Below the pieces are notes generated by a model. That model was not told the origin of the DNA. It saw nothing but the letters and a program-made list of their open reading frames with translations, and made no database searches. A stretch of DNA of 64,000 nt. Source: JAZKDW01 sp040387375. Lineage in GTDB: Bacteria > Pseudomonadota > Gammaproteobacteria > Burkholderiales > Burkholderiaceae_D. The DNA lies in contig JAZKDW010000001.1 in the NCBI GenBank assembly GCA_040387375.1, positions 1-64,000 on the forward strand, written 5' to 3'. The position numbers were made by a program, and so were the translations under genes. Below are positions 1 to 8,921 of the stretch, in pieces (position 1 is the first letter of the stretch; the number at the start of each line of letters is the position of its first letter).

Positions 1-21
1 CGTTGCCCGGCCCTTGCAGTG

Positions 22-120
22 GGGCCGCCGAGGTGCTAGCACTGCGGCGGCCCGGTCCCCTGCAGGGCGCAGACAGGCTTGCAAGCCTGTCCCGTTACGC
101 AGGCGGACAGCATGCTGTCC
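22..120. repeat. Cluster of four palindromes beyond the cupin gene
   Basis: Four dyads follow one another: a 9-bp stem GGGCCGCCG/CGGCGGCCC (22-30 with 45-53) whose loop holds the perfect palindrome GTGCTAGCAC (33-42); CCCTGCAGGG (58-67); the perfect 18-mer at 73-90 centred on TTGCAA; and GGACAGCATGCTGTCC (105-120). They lie past the 3' end of the leftward operon that stops at 245, so they could act as a REP-like or processing/termination region. There is no T-run, so this is not a classical intrinsic terminator. I see no gene in 1-244: the open frame at 3-212 has no ribosome site and no recognisable protein. Confidence 0.55.
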
Positions 121-244
121 GAAACCCCTGCTACACCCTTGCATCACATCCCCCTAGGCGGGCCCGATCAGGACCACATCCATCTCCCAATTTATTCCGG
201 CCGGGTACTTAGAATCGGTTGAAATCAATAACGATGCGGGAAAA

Positions 245-772
245 TCATTCAAACCATTTGTCGTCTTCCAGGACAAGCGGCAGTTCCTTGTTTTTTTCGG
301 AGTAGCCGTCGAACGGATTGCCATCGATATCGACGCGCGCCAGCACGTCGGTGGCCGGATCGAGCGCCGCGCCGATCCGCAACAATACCAGGGGTTCCTC
401 TTCCATGGCCTGGAACCAGTAAAACGCTCCGGCAGGGATCAGGATGCCGTCATTCTTGCGCACCTGCTTCTCCTCGCCCTTCGGGCCGTAGAACGTTGCG
501 CCACCCTGCATCACGAGGAAAAAATGATCTTCGTTCGAATGCGCGTGAATCTCGTTCTCGCCGCCGCTCGCGTAGGTCTTCAGCACCACGTTCATGTGTG
601 TACTGGCGGCCAGCACCTGATTTGTCCGGCCCTGCTTCGGCAGGCGTGCGCGCAGATGGAAGAAGCTCGGCACGGTCCGCGCCGATAATTTCTTCATTTG
701 CGCATTCCACTCCTGCGCGCTGTTTGCGATAGGCGCTACATCGCGGCTGCCGTTGCCTGTTTCGATTTTCAT
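245..772 (-). CDS. Cupin-domain protein
   Basis: A 175-residue single-domain cupin, last gene of the leftward operon, 13 bp after the FMN dehydrogenase gene. The metal motif 1 is clear around residues 76-83 (H-x-H-x2-E-x-H), followed by the typical Gly-rich turn. In motif 2 (PAGAFYWF, about residues 130-140) the expected histidine appears to be a tyrosine, so metal binding may use three protein ligands. An AAGGA sequence 9 bases before the ATG supports the start. Small cupins in aromatic operons may be dioxygenases, isomerases or ligand-binding proteins; the sequence does not decide between these. A role in the mandelate-like pathway of this operon is inference from position. Confidence 0.8.
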   Translation of the reverse strand: MKIETGNGSRDVAPIANSAQEWNAQMKKLSARTVPSFFHLRARLPKQGRTNQVLAASTHMNVVLKTYASGGENEIHAHSNEDHFFLVMQGGATFYGPKGEEKQVRKNDGILIPAGAFYWFQAMEEEPLVLLRIGAALDPATDVLARVDIDGNPFDGYSEKNKELPLVLEDDKWFE

Positions 773-785
773 TTTGCCTGTTCCT

Positions 786-1949
786 TCAGTTTCGATTGAT
801 GACCTGGGATGACAGATGTTTCATTGACACTTCTTTCATCGAGCGGCAGCCCAGCAAGGCCAGTACGCGGTCGACTTCATCGCGCAGGATGGCGATCGCC
901 TTTGCCGCCCCCGGCTGGCCGCCGGCGGCAACGCCGTAAAGTGTCGCGCGTCCCAGCAGCACACCGCTTGCCCCAAGCGCAAACGCCTTGACCACGTCCG
1001 ACCCGCGCCGGAAGCCGCCGTCGATGAGCACTGCCATATCCTTTCCAGCCGCAGCCACGATCTCCGGCAGGACATCGATGGTGGCGACCGCTCCATCCAG
1101 CTGGCGGCCACCGTGATTGGAGATCACGATGCCATCCGCGCCGGCGCCGGCTGCACGCTGCAGGTCGCCAATGCTCAATACGCCCTTGACCAGCATCGGC
1201 CCGCCCCATTGCTGCTTGATCCATGCAATGTCGGACCAGGCAAGGCCGGCATTTCTTTGCGACCGGGTGAATTGCGCAAGGGCGCTGGCGTTGGCGCCGG
1301 GAGCGGCGAATTCCGCGATGTTTTCAAAACGCGGCATGCCTCTGCGCAACCAGACGCCGGCCAGCCAGCGCGGATGCGTCAGCCCGTCCAGCATGACCGC
1401 GGGCGTAAAGCGCAGCTCATGGGAAAATTTGTTGCGCGCATCGCGCTCGCGCTTGCCTGCGACCAGGGAGTCGACTGTCACGACCAGCACTTTGTATCCG
1501 GCTTCCCTGGCGCGCGCAATCAATCTTGCGGACAGGTTGCGATCCCCCCATGGGTAGAGCTGAAACCATTTGGGACCGCGGGTGGCTTTTGCGATCTGTT
1601 CGATCGAGTTGTTGGCCGGTGTAGACAGGGTGAAAACGGTGCCGGCCTCTGCCGCGGCCCGCGCCAGCGCCAGGTCGGCATCGACCCAGTGTATGCCGTT
1701 AAGGCCGGTCGGACCCACCATGAATGGCAATGCCAGGCGCTCGCCAAACAGCGTGATGGACAGATCGCGTTCGGCATTGCCCGTTAACACGCGGGGCCGG
1801 AACCGGTAGCCTTCGAAGGCCTCGCGGTTTGCCCGCAAGGTCACTTCATCCTCGGCGCCGCCGTCGAGATAATCAAAAACCACGCCGGGAAGGCGGCGCC
1901 TGGCGAGCCTGGCCAGATCATCGATATTGATGGCGTTGGCGATATCCAT
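786..1949 (-). CDS. FMN-dependent alpha-hydroxy-acid dehydrogenase (mandelate/lactate dehydrogenase family)
   Basis: A 387-residue FMN TIM-barrel enzyme that would oxidise an L-2-hydroxy acid to the 2-keto acid. Family landmarks are present: the N-terminal FDYLDGGAEDE stretch (25-35), Tyr132 in QLYPWGD, Lys255, the catalytic His279 and substrate Arg282 in SNHGGRQLDG, and the phosphate-binding VLIDGGFRRG (308-317). The segment around 185-210 (LDGLTHPRWL...) resembles the insert that ties mandelate and lactate dehydrogenases to the membrane, so electrons may go to the quinone pool rather than oxygen. It lies 6 bp after a permease gene and in one operon with a benzoylformate-decarboxylase-like enzyme, which favours an aromatic 2-hydroxy acid such as mandelate (inference). 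Confidence 0.88.
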   Translation of the reverse strand: MDIANAINIDDLARLARRRLPGVVFDYLDGGAEDEVTLRANREAFEGYRFRPRVLTGNAERDLSITLFGERLALPFMVGPTGLNGIHWVDADLALARAAAEAGTVFTLSTPANNSIEQIAKATRGPKWFQLYPWGDRNLSARLIARAREAGYKVLVVTVDSLVAGKRERDARNKFSHELRFTPAVMLDGLTHPRWLAGVWLRRGMPRFENIAEFAAPGANASALAQFTRSQRNAGLAWSDIAWIKQQWGGPMLVKGVLSIGDLQRAAGAGADGIVISNHGGRQLDGAVATIDVLPEIVAAAGKDMAVLIDGGFRRGSDVVKAFALGASGVLLGRATLYGVAAGGQPGAAKAIAILRDEVDRVLALLGCRSMKEVSMKHLSSQVINRN

Positions 1950-1955
1950 GGATGG

Positions 1956-2753
1956 CTAATCCTGTTGCATGCGGCGCGCCAATGCGCCAATCAGCGCGTT
2001 GGCGCCCACCGCCAGTGAAAAGGTAATCAGCAGCACCGCATACATGTCCGCGATTCTGAAGGCATTGTAATAATCGATTGCCAAATGCCCGAGCCCGACA
2101 TTGGACAGCTTGATCTCCGCCAGCAGCACGCCGATGATGGCCACGCCCAGGCCGAGCCGCAAGCCCGACACCAGCGGCTGCATCATGGCCGGCAGATAGA
2201 CCTTGCGAACCATCTGCCACAGGCTGGCATTAAAACTCTGGCCTACCTTGATCAGCACCGGGTTGACCAGCCGGATCGCGGCCAGAGTGGCCACCGAAAC
2301 CGGAAAGAATGCCGACGCCGCACCCAATGCGACCTTCGAGCCGAAATCGACACCGAACATAATCATCAGCAATGGCAGGAAAACGATTTTCGGCGTCGGC
2401 GCCAGAACGTTGATGTATACCTCGACCGCCCGCCCGACAACACGCAACTGTCCGGTCAATATGCCGACCGCAAGTCCGAGCAGCGAGCCGATCGTCGCAC
2501 CGGCCGCCACTTCATAGAACGTGCGTTCGGCATGCCTGTAGAACGATGCATCGGCAAGGTGTTTCCAGATCGATTCGAACACGGCCACCGATGACGGGAT
2601 CACGCCCTGATACAGCAAACCCGAACGGGCGAGCGCTTCCCAGGCCAGCCAGACGGCCAGCGCGGTGCCGATCCGGATGGCATTGACGCGGGCAGATTCG
2701 CTCATCCGCATGGTGCGCCCGGCGACGGTAGCGGTCAGGTCTTGAGCAGCCAT
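1956..2753 (-). CDS. ABC transporter permease (NitT/TauT type)
   Basis: Inner-membrane permease of 265 residues with about six hydrophobic segments and the BPD_transp_1 cytoplasmic loop near the middle (VGQSFNASLWQMVRKVYLPA), where the coupling helix contacts the ATPase. The frame stays open to 3251, but that part is out-of-frame sequence of the next permease gene. The start MAAQDLT at 2753 overlaps the upstream permease stop by 19 bases, implying translational coupling. It pairs with the neighbouring permease, ATPase and binding protein as one importer; the substrate is not readable from the sequence. An alternative start is MRMSES, 14 codons later. Confidence 0.85.
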   Translation of the reverse strand: MAAQDLTATVAGRTMRMSESARVNAIRIGTALAVWLAWEALARSGLLYQGVIPSSVAVFESIWKHLADASFYRHAERTFYEVAAGATIGSLLGLAVGILTGQLRVVGRAVEVYINVLAPTPKIVFLPLLMIMFGVDFGSKVALGAASAFFPVSVATLAAIRLVNPVLIKVGQSFNASLWQMVRKVYLPAMMQPLVSGLRLGLGVAIIGVLLAEIKLSNVGLGHLAIDYYNAFRIADMYAVLLITFSLAVGANALIGALARRMQQD

Positions 2754-3487
2754 TTTTCCAACCTTTCCGTGGACCAGAATCCGACGATGCTTACGGTGAT
2801 GACAAACAGCATGGCCGCATACATCGCGGGAATATCGAAGCGGTCGTACATTTCGCCGACCAGAAAACCAAGTCCGCCGAAATTGGCCAGATATTCCACC
2901 GCCACGATATTGATCATCGTGTAGATGAAACCCAGCCGCAAACCGGTGAAGATGGTCGGCACGGCAGCCGGCAGCAGCACCTTGCGGAATATCAGCGCAT
3001 CGGACATGTTCAGCGACCTGGCGACGTTGATCAGGACCGGACGCACGCCGGCCAGACCCTCGCGTGTTTTCATCAGGATCGGAATCACGCCTGCCAGCAC
3101 CCCCATGACAACCAGAGTCGTGTAGCCGCGGCCGAAAATCACCATGAACAGGGGGTAAAGCAAGATCAGCGGCGCCGAAAACAGCGCGCCGAGCCAGCTC
3201 TCGTAGGCCATGCCGAACAGGCGGTAGCGATAGAGCAGCCAGCCGCCGCACACGCCCAGCAGGGCCGCAATCGCGGTGGCCGAAAAGGTGACCACCAGCG
3301 TCAGTGTGAACGCATGCGCCAGCCTCTCTTCATTGAAAAGGTTGAAGCCGGCGCGCCACACCTCTGCGGGCGGCGGCACGAGGAAAGGCGAGACCAGTCC
3401 CGCCGCCACCGCCACATGCCAGCAGAGGACGATGATGACGATGCCGGCCAGGCCTGACAAGGTGCTTGCTTGGAAGACGCTGCGCAC
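2735..3487 (-). CDS. ABC transporter permease (NitT/TauT type)
   Basis: Second permease of the importer, 250 residues. It has an N-terminal membrane anchor (residues 12-35), further hydrophobic helices and the EAA-type loop (VARSLNMSDALIFRKVLLPA) typical of SsuC/TauC proteins. The start codon is GTG at 3487, only three bases after the stop of the binding-protein gene, so translation probably depends on that gene. Two different permeases suggest a heterodimeric channel, as seen in some pyrimidine or aromatic importers of this family, whereas taurine systems use one. The predicted role is uptake of the operon's carboxylate substrate (inference). Confidence 0.85.
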   Translation of the reverse strand: MRSVFQASTLSGLAGIVIIVLCWHVAVAAGLVSPFLVPPPAEVWRAGFNLFNEERLAHAFTLTLVVTFSATAIAALLGVCGGWLLYRYRLFGMAYESWLGALFSAPLILLYPLFMVIFGRGYTTLVVMGVLAGVIPILMKTREGLAGVRPVLINVARSLNMSDALIFRKVLLPAAVPTIFTGLRLGFIYTMINIVAVEYLANFGGLGFLVGEMYDRFDIPAMYAAMLFVITVSIVGFWSTERLEKWLLKT

Positions 3488-3490
3488 GGT

Positions 3491-4462
3491 TTAGCCCGGT
3501 TCGTTGGCGTAACGCAGAATGTCCTTGACCTGGGCGGGGGTGAAGGGCTTGTCCAGGCGCTTGTTGTCAATTGCCTGACGCATCGACGTTTCAAAACCGC
3601 TGACCGGCCGCATTGCCGTTGCGCTGCGCGGATAACTTTCATCCCGCACTTTTTTCGCGATGTCGAGGCTGACATTGTTCGCCTTGGCATACATCTCGAG
3701 CGCCATCGGATCGCTGTAGGCCCACTCAAGAGCTTTGGCATGCGCACGCAAGAACTTTTTCACGAGTTCGGGTTTGTTTTTGAGGAAATTCGAATTGGCG
3801 ATGTGCACACGCACGGTCTGCTTGTCCATGCCGGGCACGTCATTGCCGATCGCGATGCGGCGGATTTTTCCTTGTTGCAGCAACTCGTAACTGAACAGGC
3901 CGCCGGCCCAGCCGACATCCACCTGGCCCGACATCACCTGGGTCAGCGTGGCGGGCATGCCACCGGTGCTCACGAGTTTTGGCTTGGCGCCGGCATGCGA
4001 GGCCAGGTCCATCGCCAGCAGATGGGACGATGCGCCGACCCGCGAAAACGAAACTGACTTGTCGCTGGTGTCCTTCATCGACTTGATCGGGCTTTCCTGC
4101 CTGACATACCACCACAGGTCCGGGGAGCCGGTCATGGAGGCGCTGATGATCGTGATCGGCGCGCCTTTGGCGATCGGTCCGATCACGCCGAGAGTGCCGG
4201 TATTCAATCCGATATCGAGGCTGCCGGAAATGATCGCTTGCTGAGTATCGGCGCCGCCATCGGTCCACATGAGTTCCATGTCGATGCCCTCGGCCTTGAA
4301 AAAGCCCTTGGCTTCCTCGGCATAAACAACGTACGTGGTATCCCAGAGGCCTTTCTGGCTGTTGGCCACGCGGATTTTTTCCTGGGCCAGGGCCGGGTTG
4401 GCGATCAGCGAAACGCACGCGGTGGCGGCGATCGCGACAAGGGTTCTGGTGAATCGGTTCAT
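3491..4462 (-). CDS. ABC transporter substrate-binding protein (NMT1/TauA-like)
   Basis: Periplasmic binding protein of 323 residues. I place the start at 4462 (MNRFTRTL) because AAAGGAGA precedes it by 6-7 bases; the longer frame to 4516 lacks a signal peptide at its end and would overlap the ATPase gene. Residues 1-26 form a Sec signal peptide ending ALA-Q. The mature part has the two-lobe NMT1/SsuA organisation, with a WTDGGADTQQAIISGSLD stretch typical of nitrate/sulfonate/taurine-family binding proteins. It sits between ATPase and permease genes. Ligand unknown; the operon enzymes suggest an aromatic hydroxy or keto acid. Confidence 0.87.
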   Translation of the reverse strand: MNRFTRTLVAIAATACVSLIANPALAQEKIRVANSQKGLWDTTYVVYAEEAKGFFKAEGIDMELMWTDGGADTQQAIISGSLDIGLNTGTLGVIGPIAKGAPITIISASMTGSPDLWWYVRQESPIKSMKDTSDKSVSFSRVGASSHLLAMDLASHAGAKPKLVSTGGMPATLTQVMSGQVDVGWAGGLFSYELLQQGKIRRIAIGNDVPGMDKQTVRVHIANSNFLKNKPELVKKFLRAHAKALEWAYSDPMALEMYAKANNVSLDIAKKVRDESYPRSATAMRPVSGFETSMRQAIDNKRLDKPFTPAQVKDILRYANEPG

Positions 4463-4512
4463 GATTGTCTCCTTTGTAGTTGTGATGGGTCCGGCTTGAG
4501 GATGCGCCGCTG

Positions 4513-5409
4513 TCATGTTTTATTGCGCAGGCTTTCCGCTTCCTTCAGTCCGCGCATTGCTTCTTCCCGCAGGTCTTGCCAGATGCTGCCGACCAGACGG
4601 CCAAACCGCTCGTCCGAAATCATTTCGGATGTTCGAGGACGCGGCAAATCGATGTCGACGATGCGCTTGATCCGCCCCGGGCGGTAACTCATGACCGCGA
4701 CCCGGTCCGACAGCTGCACCGCTTCCGTAATATTGTGGGTGATCAGCAGCGTGGTCTGCCGCAGCTCTCTCCAGATCCGCACGATCTGATCGCCCAGCAG
4801 CATGCGGGTTTGTTCGTCGAGCGCGCCAAACGGCTCATCCATGAGCAGGATGCGCGGCTCGGCGGCAAGCGTCCTCGCGATCGCGGTGCGCGCTTTCATG
4901 CCGCCCGACAGCTGGGCGGGGCGATGGTGTTCGAATCCGGCCAGACCCACCATGTCAAGGAAATGCCGGGCGCGCTCGCGGCGCTCCTGTTTCGGCACGC
5001 CGCGTATTTCCATCGGAAATTCGACATTCTCGATCGCCGAGCGCCACGGGAATGTCGATTCTTCCTGGAATACCATGCCGATGTCCGGGTGGCTGCCCTT
5101 GATCGTCTGGTCACCGATTTTGACCGTCCCTTCGAAATCGGTCAGCATGCCGCCAATGATGTTGAACAGCGTCGATTTCCCGCAGCCGGAGGGGCCGATC
5201 ACGGACAGGAATTCCCCCTCCCGCACGTCGAGCGACACATTGTCCAGCGCCAGCGTGTCCGCGGCCCCGGCGCTTGCCTTGAAGCGCTTGCTGACGTTGG
5301 CAATCTGAAGTGCCGGCCGTGCCGGTGCCGTCCCGGACGCAAGGGAAAACTGATCGTCTTGCGCCACGGGGGGCGTCAAGCGTACGGCTGAATCTGAAGC
5401 GATTGTCAT
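4513..5409 (-). CDS. ABC transporter ATPase (NitT/TauT type)
   Basis: ATP-binding subunit of the importer, 298 residues from MTIASDS. That start has AAAGGA about 8 bases upstream; a longer frame reaches 5457. Walker A (GPSGCGKST), the Q-loop (MVFQEES), signature LSGGMKAR, Walker B (ILLMDEPFGALDEQT) and the H-loop (LLITHNI) are all intact, so it should be a working ATPase. About 35 residues precede the usual family N-terminus and the C-terminus is extended after the H-loop region. The gene lies 50 bp upstream of the binding-protein gene and 96 bp after the aldehyde dehydrogenase gene. Confidence 0.88.
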   Translation of the reverse strand: MTIASDSAVRLTPPVAQDDQFSLASGTAPARPALQIANVSKRFKASAGAADTLALDNVSLDVREGEFLSVIGPSGCGKSTLFNIIGGMLTDFEGTVKIGDQTIKGSHPDIGMVFQEESTFPWRSAIENVEFPMEIRGVPKQERRERARHFLDMVGLAGFEHHRPAQLSGGMKARTAIARTLAAEPRILLMDEPFGALDEQTRMLLGDQIVRIWRELRQTTLLITHNITEAVQLSDRVAVMSYRPGRIKRIVDIDLPRPRTSEMISDERFGRLVGSIWQDLREEAMRGLKEAESLRNKT

Positions 5410-5505
5410 GACTGTGATTCCTTTGGTGGGCATGCGCGCCCGGTTGTCGCCGCGCATGCCTGGTGATGCAATTACGATTGCGCCTCTTTCGAAACGCTTC
5501 GGCGA

Positions 5506-6993
5506 TTACAGCATGACGTGAATATTCTTCACCTGCGTATAAGCGTGCAGTTCTTCAAGGCCTTCCTCGCGGCCCAGGCCGGACTTTTTATAACCGCCGA
5601 AATTTGCACCCAGATAGTGGGCGCTGCTGGTGTTGATCCATACGTAGCCGGCTTCGATCCGCCCCGCCAGCCGATGCGCACGCGCCAGTTCGGTGGTCCA
5701 GATCGACGCGCTGAGTCCATATTCCACGCTGTTGATGTCGGCCACCAGCTGGTCTTCGTCAGACCACTTGATGATCGACAGTACCGGCCCGAATACTTCT
5801 TCCTGAAAAATGCGCATCTGCGGCTTTACGTCGGCAAATACCGTCGCTTCAATGAACCATCCCTTGTCCAGCGTGGCGTCGGCAGGGCGTTTGCCGCCGG
5901 CGACCAGACGGGCGCCTTCGGCATGCGCGATATCGATGTATTTCATGACCTTGTTGAACTGCGCTTCCGAAATCAGGCAACCCATGGTCGTGGCCGGATC
6001 CGTCGGCATGCCGCAGCGGTGCATCTCCGGCAGTCTTTTCACGATGCCTTCGATCACACGTTCGTACAGCGATTCATGCACGAAGCAGCGGGAGGTCGAA
6101 CCGCATGACTGCCCGGCCCAGGTAAAGTTCATGCCGTTGATGGCGCCCGTCACCGCCTTGTCGACGTCGGCGTCGGCGCAGATGACGAGTGGATTCTTGC
6201 CGCCCAGCTCCAGCGTGACCGGCATGATCTTGTCGGCGGCGCCGTGCAAGATCGCGATGCCGGTCGGAACCGATCCGATCAGCGCCGCTTTCTTGACCAG
6301 CGGATGACGCACCAGCGCCTCGCCGCATTCGCGCCCGCCAGTCAGGATGTTGAGCACGCCTGGCGGCAGGATGCCCTCAATGATTTCGGCAAAACGCAAG
6401 GCCGACAAAGGCGCCTGGTCCGGCGCTTTCATCACCACGCTGTTGCCAGCCGCCAGCACCGGCGCAATCTTCCCGGCCACGAACATCAAGGGATGGTTGT
6501 ACGCGACGATGCGTGCCACCACCCCCAGCGGTTCGCGTACCGTGTAGTTGAGGGCGCCATCGGCGGTCGGCATGGTTTCACCCTTGATTTCATGCACCAG
6601 GCCGGCGTAATAATCGATCTGCGCGGCGGCGATCATGGCGTCGGGGCGCATCTGCCGGACCGGATTGCCGCAATTGGCGGAGTCGATCAGCGCCAGTTCG
6701 TCGGCATGCTCACGCAGCCGGCGCGCGATCTCCCTCAGCATCGCGCTTTTTTCGGTCGCCGGCACCTGCCTCCAGGTCTGGAAGCCCGCATGCGCCGCAC
6801 GCACGGCGGCATCGACATCCGCGGTATTGGCCTGTGCGGCTTGCGCCAGCACTTGTTGATTGGCGGGATTGGCGGTGGGCAGATAGCCGCCCGCCGGCGC
6901 ATGCCATTGGCCGCCGTAGTAGAGATCGAGATGGGTCGGCAAGGCTGCGGTTATGGCTGCCTGCATTGTTTCGTCGGTGGTTGCTGCGTTCAT
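5506..6993 (-). CDS. Aldehyde dehydrogenase (NAD(P)+-dependent)
   Basis: A 495-residue aldehyde dehydrogenase superfamily protein. The general-base glutamate lies in LELGGKNP and the nucleophilic cysteine in WAGQSCGS; the cofactor motif NPL..AGKIAPVLAAGN is intact. The start MNAATTD at 6993 follows AAGGCGA. The gene lies between the TPP decarboxylase and the importer genes. In a mandelate-like scheme the decarboxylase would release an aromatic aldehyde and this enzyme would oxidise it to the carboxylate (a benzaldehyde dehydrogenase role). Family membership is certain; the substrate is inferred from neighbours. Betaine-aldehyde dehydrogenase-like annotation would be an equally likely automatic label. 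Confidence 0.87.
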   Translation of the reverse strand: MNAATTDETMQAAITAALPTHLDLYYGGQWHAPAGGYLPTANPANQQVLAQAAQANTADVDAAVRAAHAGFQTWRQVPATEKSAMLREIARRLREHADELALIDSANCGNPVRQMRPDAMIAAAQIDYYAGLVHEIKGETMPTADGALNYTVREPLGVVARIVAYNHPLMFVAGKIAPVLAAGNSVVMKAPDQAPLSALRFAEIIEGILPPGVLNILTGGRECGEALVRHPLVKKAALIGSVPTGIAILHGAADKIMPVTLELGGKNPLVICADADVDKAVTGAINGMNFTWAGQSCGSTSRCFVHESLYERVIEGIVKRLPEMHRCGMPTDPATTMGCLISEAQFNKVMKYIDIAHAEGARLVAGGKRPADATLDKGWFIEATVFADVKPQMRIFQEEVFGPVLSIIKWSDEDQLVADINSVEYGLSASIWTTELARAHRLAGRIEAGYVWINTSSAHYLGANFGGYKKSGLGREEGLEELHAYTQVKNIHVML

Positions 6994-7045
6994 CGGTCGC
7001 CTTGCTTTCCGCCGGCCTGCGCCGGCATTGATCATGCTGTTGAAG

Positions 7046-8857
7046 TCAGGTCTTGCCGCCGGCGCCGCTGTCGGCCGAGGAAGTCCGCGTCACCTGTCCG
7101 CTGAGATTGGCATCGTAGCCGGGAACGACTCGCACATCGAGCACACACACCTTCCCCGCGCGCACCGCTTTCAGGCCTTCGGCCATTGCCTGGTCGAGCG
7201 CCTCGATGCTGGTGATCGGGCCGAGACCGATCGCACCCTGGGCTCTTGCCATTGCGGCCAGGTCGATATCGGGCTCATCCATGCGCTGGCCAATCCAGCG
7301 GTTTTCGACCGGACGGCCGCGTTCGCGGGCGACACGTTCCTGATGCATTTCATCGTTGAAGAAGGAACGGTTGTTGGCAACGATCAGCAACAGCGGTATC
7401 TGGTAATGGCAAGCGGTCCAGATGGCTGTCACGCCCATCAGGAAATCGCCATCGCCAATCACGCCGACAGTGGCGCGGCCCGATCCTTGCAGCGCCAGGG
7501 CGGCGCCCACGCACATGCCGGGGCCGGAGCCGATGCCGCCGCCGCCGTCATATCCCAGATAGTCGAGCGGATGGCTGAAATCACGATAGCCGCCGTTCCA
7601 TCCGAGCGGCAGGCGCGCCAGGCAAATGTCCTGATCCGCGGTGTGGAGGTTGAGGCTGTCGGCAATGGCCTTGATGCTGACCTCCGTCGCGCGTGCCGCC
7701 GGTGCCGGCGCGGCTGCGGCGGGGGCGGGCACAGGCGCGGCCAGCTGCGCCACCAGCGCGGCGGCAAAGGTGTCGGCATCGCACATTGCATACAAGTCCG
7801 CCGGCGCCAGTCCGAAGTATTCGGTGCCCCAGCCGCGATGCAATTGCTGGTCGAGCGAGGCGTGAATGACACGCGCCTCCGGCGCCTGATTGCCAAACGC
7901 TTGCTTGAGGGTGCCGGCCAGGTCCACCCAATCAAGACTGAGGATGACGTCGGCCTGTTGCAGCGCCGCCGAGGCCGCCGGCGATGAGAAAAATCCTGGC
8001 GGCCCGACATGCTGTGCATGGCTGGTGGGAAATGCCGCACCCTGTTTCAGATCCGTGATGACTTTGGCGGACAATGTTTCGGCCAGCGAAATGCGGCGCC
8101 CCCAGTCCGTTTCATCGCGCGACGTCCGTCCGATGAGCATGACCACGTTTTTTGCGGTGGATAGCACATTCGCCGCTTCCTCCAGTAGTGCGGCGTTCGG
8201 CGCTGCCAGCGGCGGCGGACCGAAGCGGGACATCTCCGGCAAAGGAAGCTTGCCGTCCAGTTCCGCTTCCTGCAGCGATGCGTCCAGATTGATATACACA
8301 GGGCCTTTCGGCATCGTATCGGCGACTTGCCGCGAGCGCGCCAGGGATTCGATCGCCGCCGACACCGATCCGGGCTGGTCGTCCCATTTTGTATATTGCC
8401 GTACCAGCGCCGCCTGATCGTTGCTGGTGTGGATCCAGTCAATCCACGGGCGGCGTTTGCTGGCGTCGACTGGTCCTGTCGCGCCCATCACGATCATCGG
8501 CACACGGTCGCACCAGGCGTTGAAAATGCCCATGGCGCCGTGCATCAGGCCGACATTGCTGTGCAGGATGACCCCCATGGGCCGGTTTGCCACCTTGGCA
8601 AATCCATGCGCGATGGAGACCGCATTTTCCTCGTGCAGGCACAATAGCATCTGCGGATTGCGGTTGCCGGTATGGTTCACCAGGCTGTCATGCAGGCCGC
8701 GGAAGCTGGCGCCAGGATTGAGCGCGACGTAATCGAGTCCGATATTGCGGATTGCCTCCGCCATCAGGTCACTGCCCCAGACACGGGAATCGGCGACCCC
8801 TGGCAGGGGTGCTTCGATGTCTGCAGTCTGGCGTTCAACATGTTCAGGTGCGTTCAT
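7046..8857 (-). CDS. Thiamine diphosphate-dependent 2-keto-acid decarboxylase, benzoylformate-decarboxylase-like
   Basis: A 603-residue TPP enzyme with the three-domain plan: PYR domain with catalytic Glu76 in LHEENAVSIAHG, central domain, and PP domain with the diphosphate motif GDGDFLMG...ANN. The segment LHSNVGLMHGAMGIFNAW (98-115) carries an LHS motif at the place of the active-site His70 of Pseudomonas benzoylformate decarboxylase, where acetolactate synthases have a Ser/Gly-Pro-Gly pattern; this is an alignment by eye. It is longer than the roughly 530 residues of known benzoylformate decarboxylases, partly from an Ala/Pro-rich linker near residues 370-390. Linkage to an FMN hydroxy-acid dehydrogenase and an aldehyde dehydrogenase fits a mandelate-type pathway. 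A lyase or carboligase role cannot be excluded. Confidence 0.8.
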   Translation of the reverse strand: MNAPEHVERQTADIEAPLPGVADSRVWGSDLMAEAIRNIGLDYVALNPGASFRGLHDSLVNHTGNRNPQMLLCLHEENAVSIAHGFAKVANRPMGVILHSNVGLMHGAMGIFNAWCDRVPMIVMGATGPVDASKRRPWIDWIHTSNDQAALVRQYTKWDDQPGSVSAAIESLARSRQVADTMPKGPVYINLDASLQEAELDGKLPLPEMSRFGPPPLAAPNAALLEEAANVLSTAKNVVMLIGRTSRDETDWGRRISLAETLSAKVITDLKQGAAFPTSHAQHVGPPGFFSSPAASAALQQADVILSLDWVDLAGTLKQAFGNQAPEARVIHASLDQQLHRGWGTEYFGLAPADLYAMCDADTFAAALVAQLAAPVPAPAAAAPAPAARATEVSIKAIADSLNLHTADQDICLARLPLGWNGGYRDFSHPLDYLGYDGGGGIGSGPGMCVGAALALQGSGRATVGVIGDGDFLMGVTAIWTACHYQIPLLLIVANNRSFFNDEMHQERVARERGRPVENRWIGQRMDEPDIDLAAMARAQGAIGLGPITSIEALDQAMAEGLKAVRAGKVCVLDVRVVPGYDANLSGQVTRTSSADSGAGGKT

Positions 8858-8921
8858 AGGCTTATGGTTGACATTGGTTAGGGGAAGACCCGGCGCAGCG
8901 GGTCTGCGTTGGCATGTTCAT

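Noticed and set aside
3..212. Short open frame at the left edge
   Set aside because: Overlaps the palindrome cluster, has no ribosome site and no recognisable sequence.
2754..3251. N-terminal extension of the second permease frame
   Set aside because: This part is out-of-frame sequence of the other permease gene; the start at 2753 gives a normal 265-residue permease.
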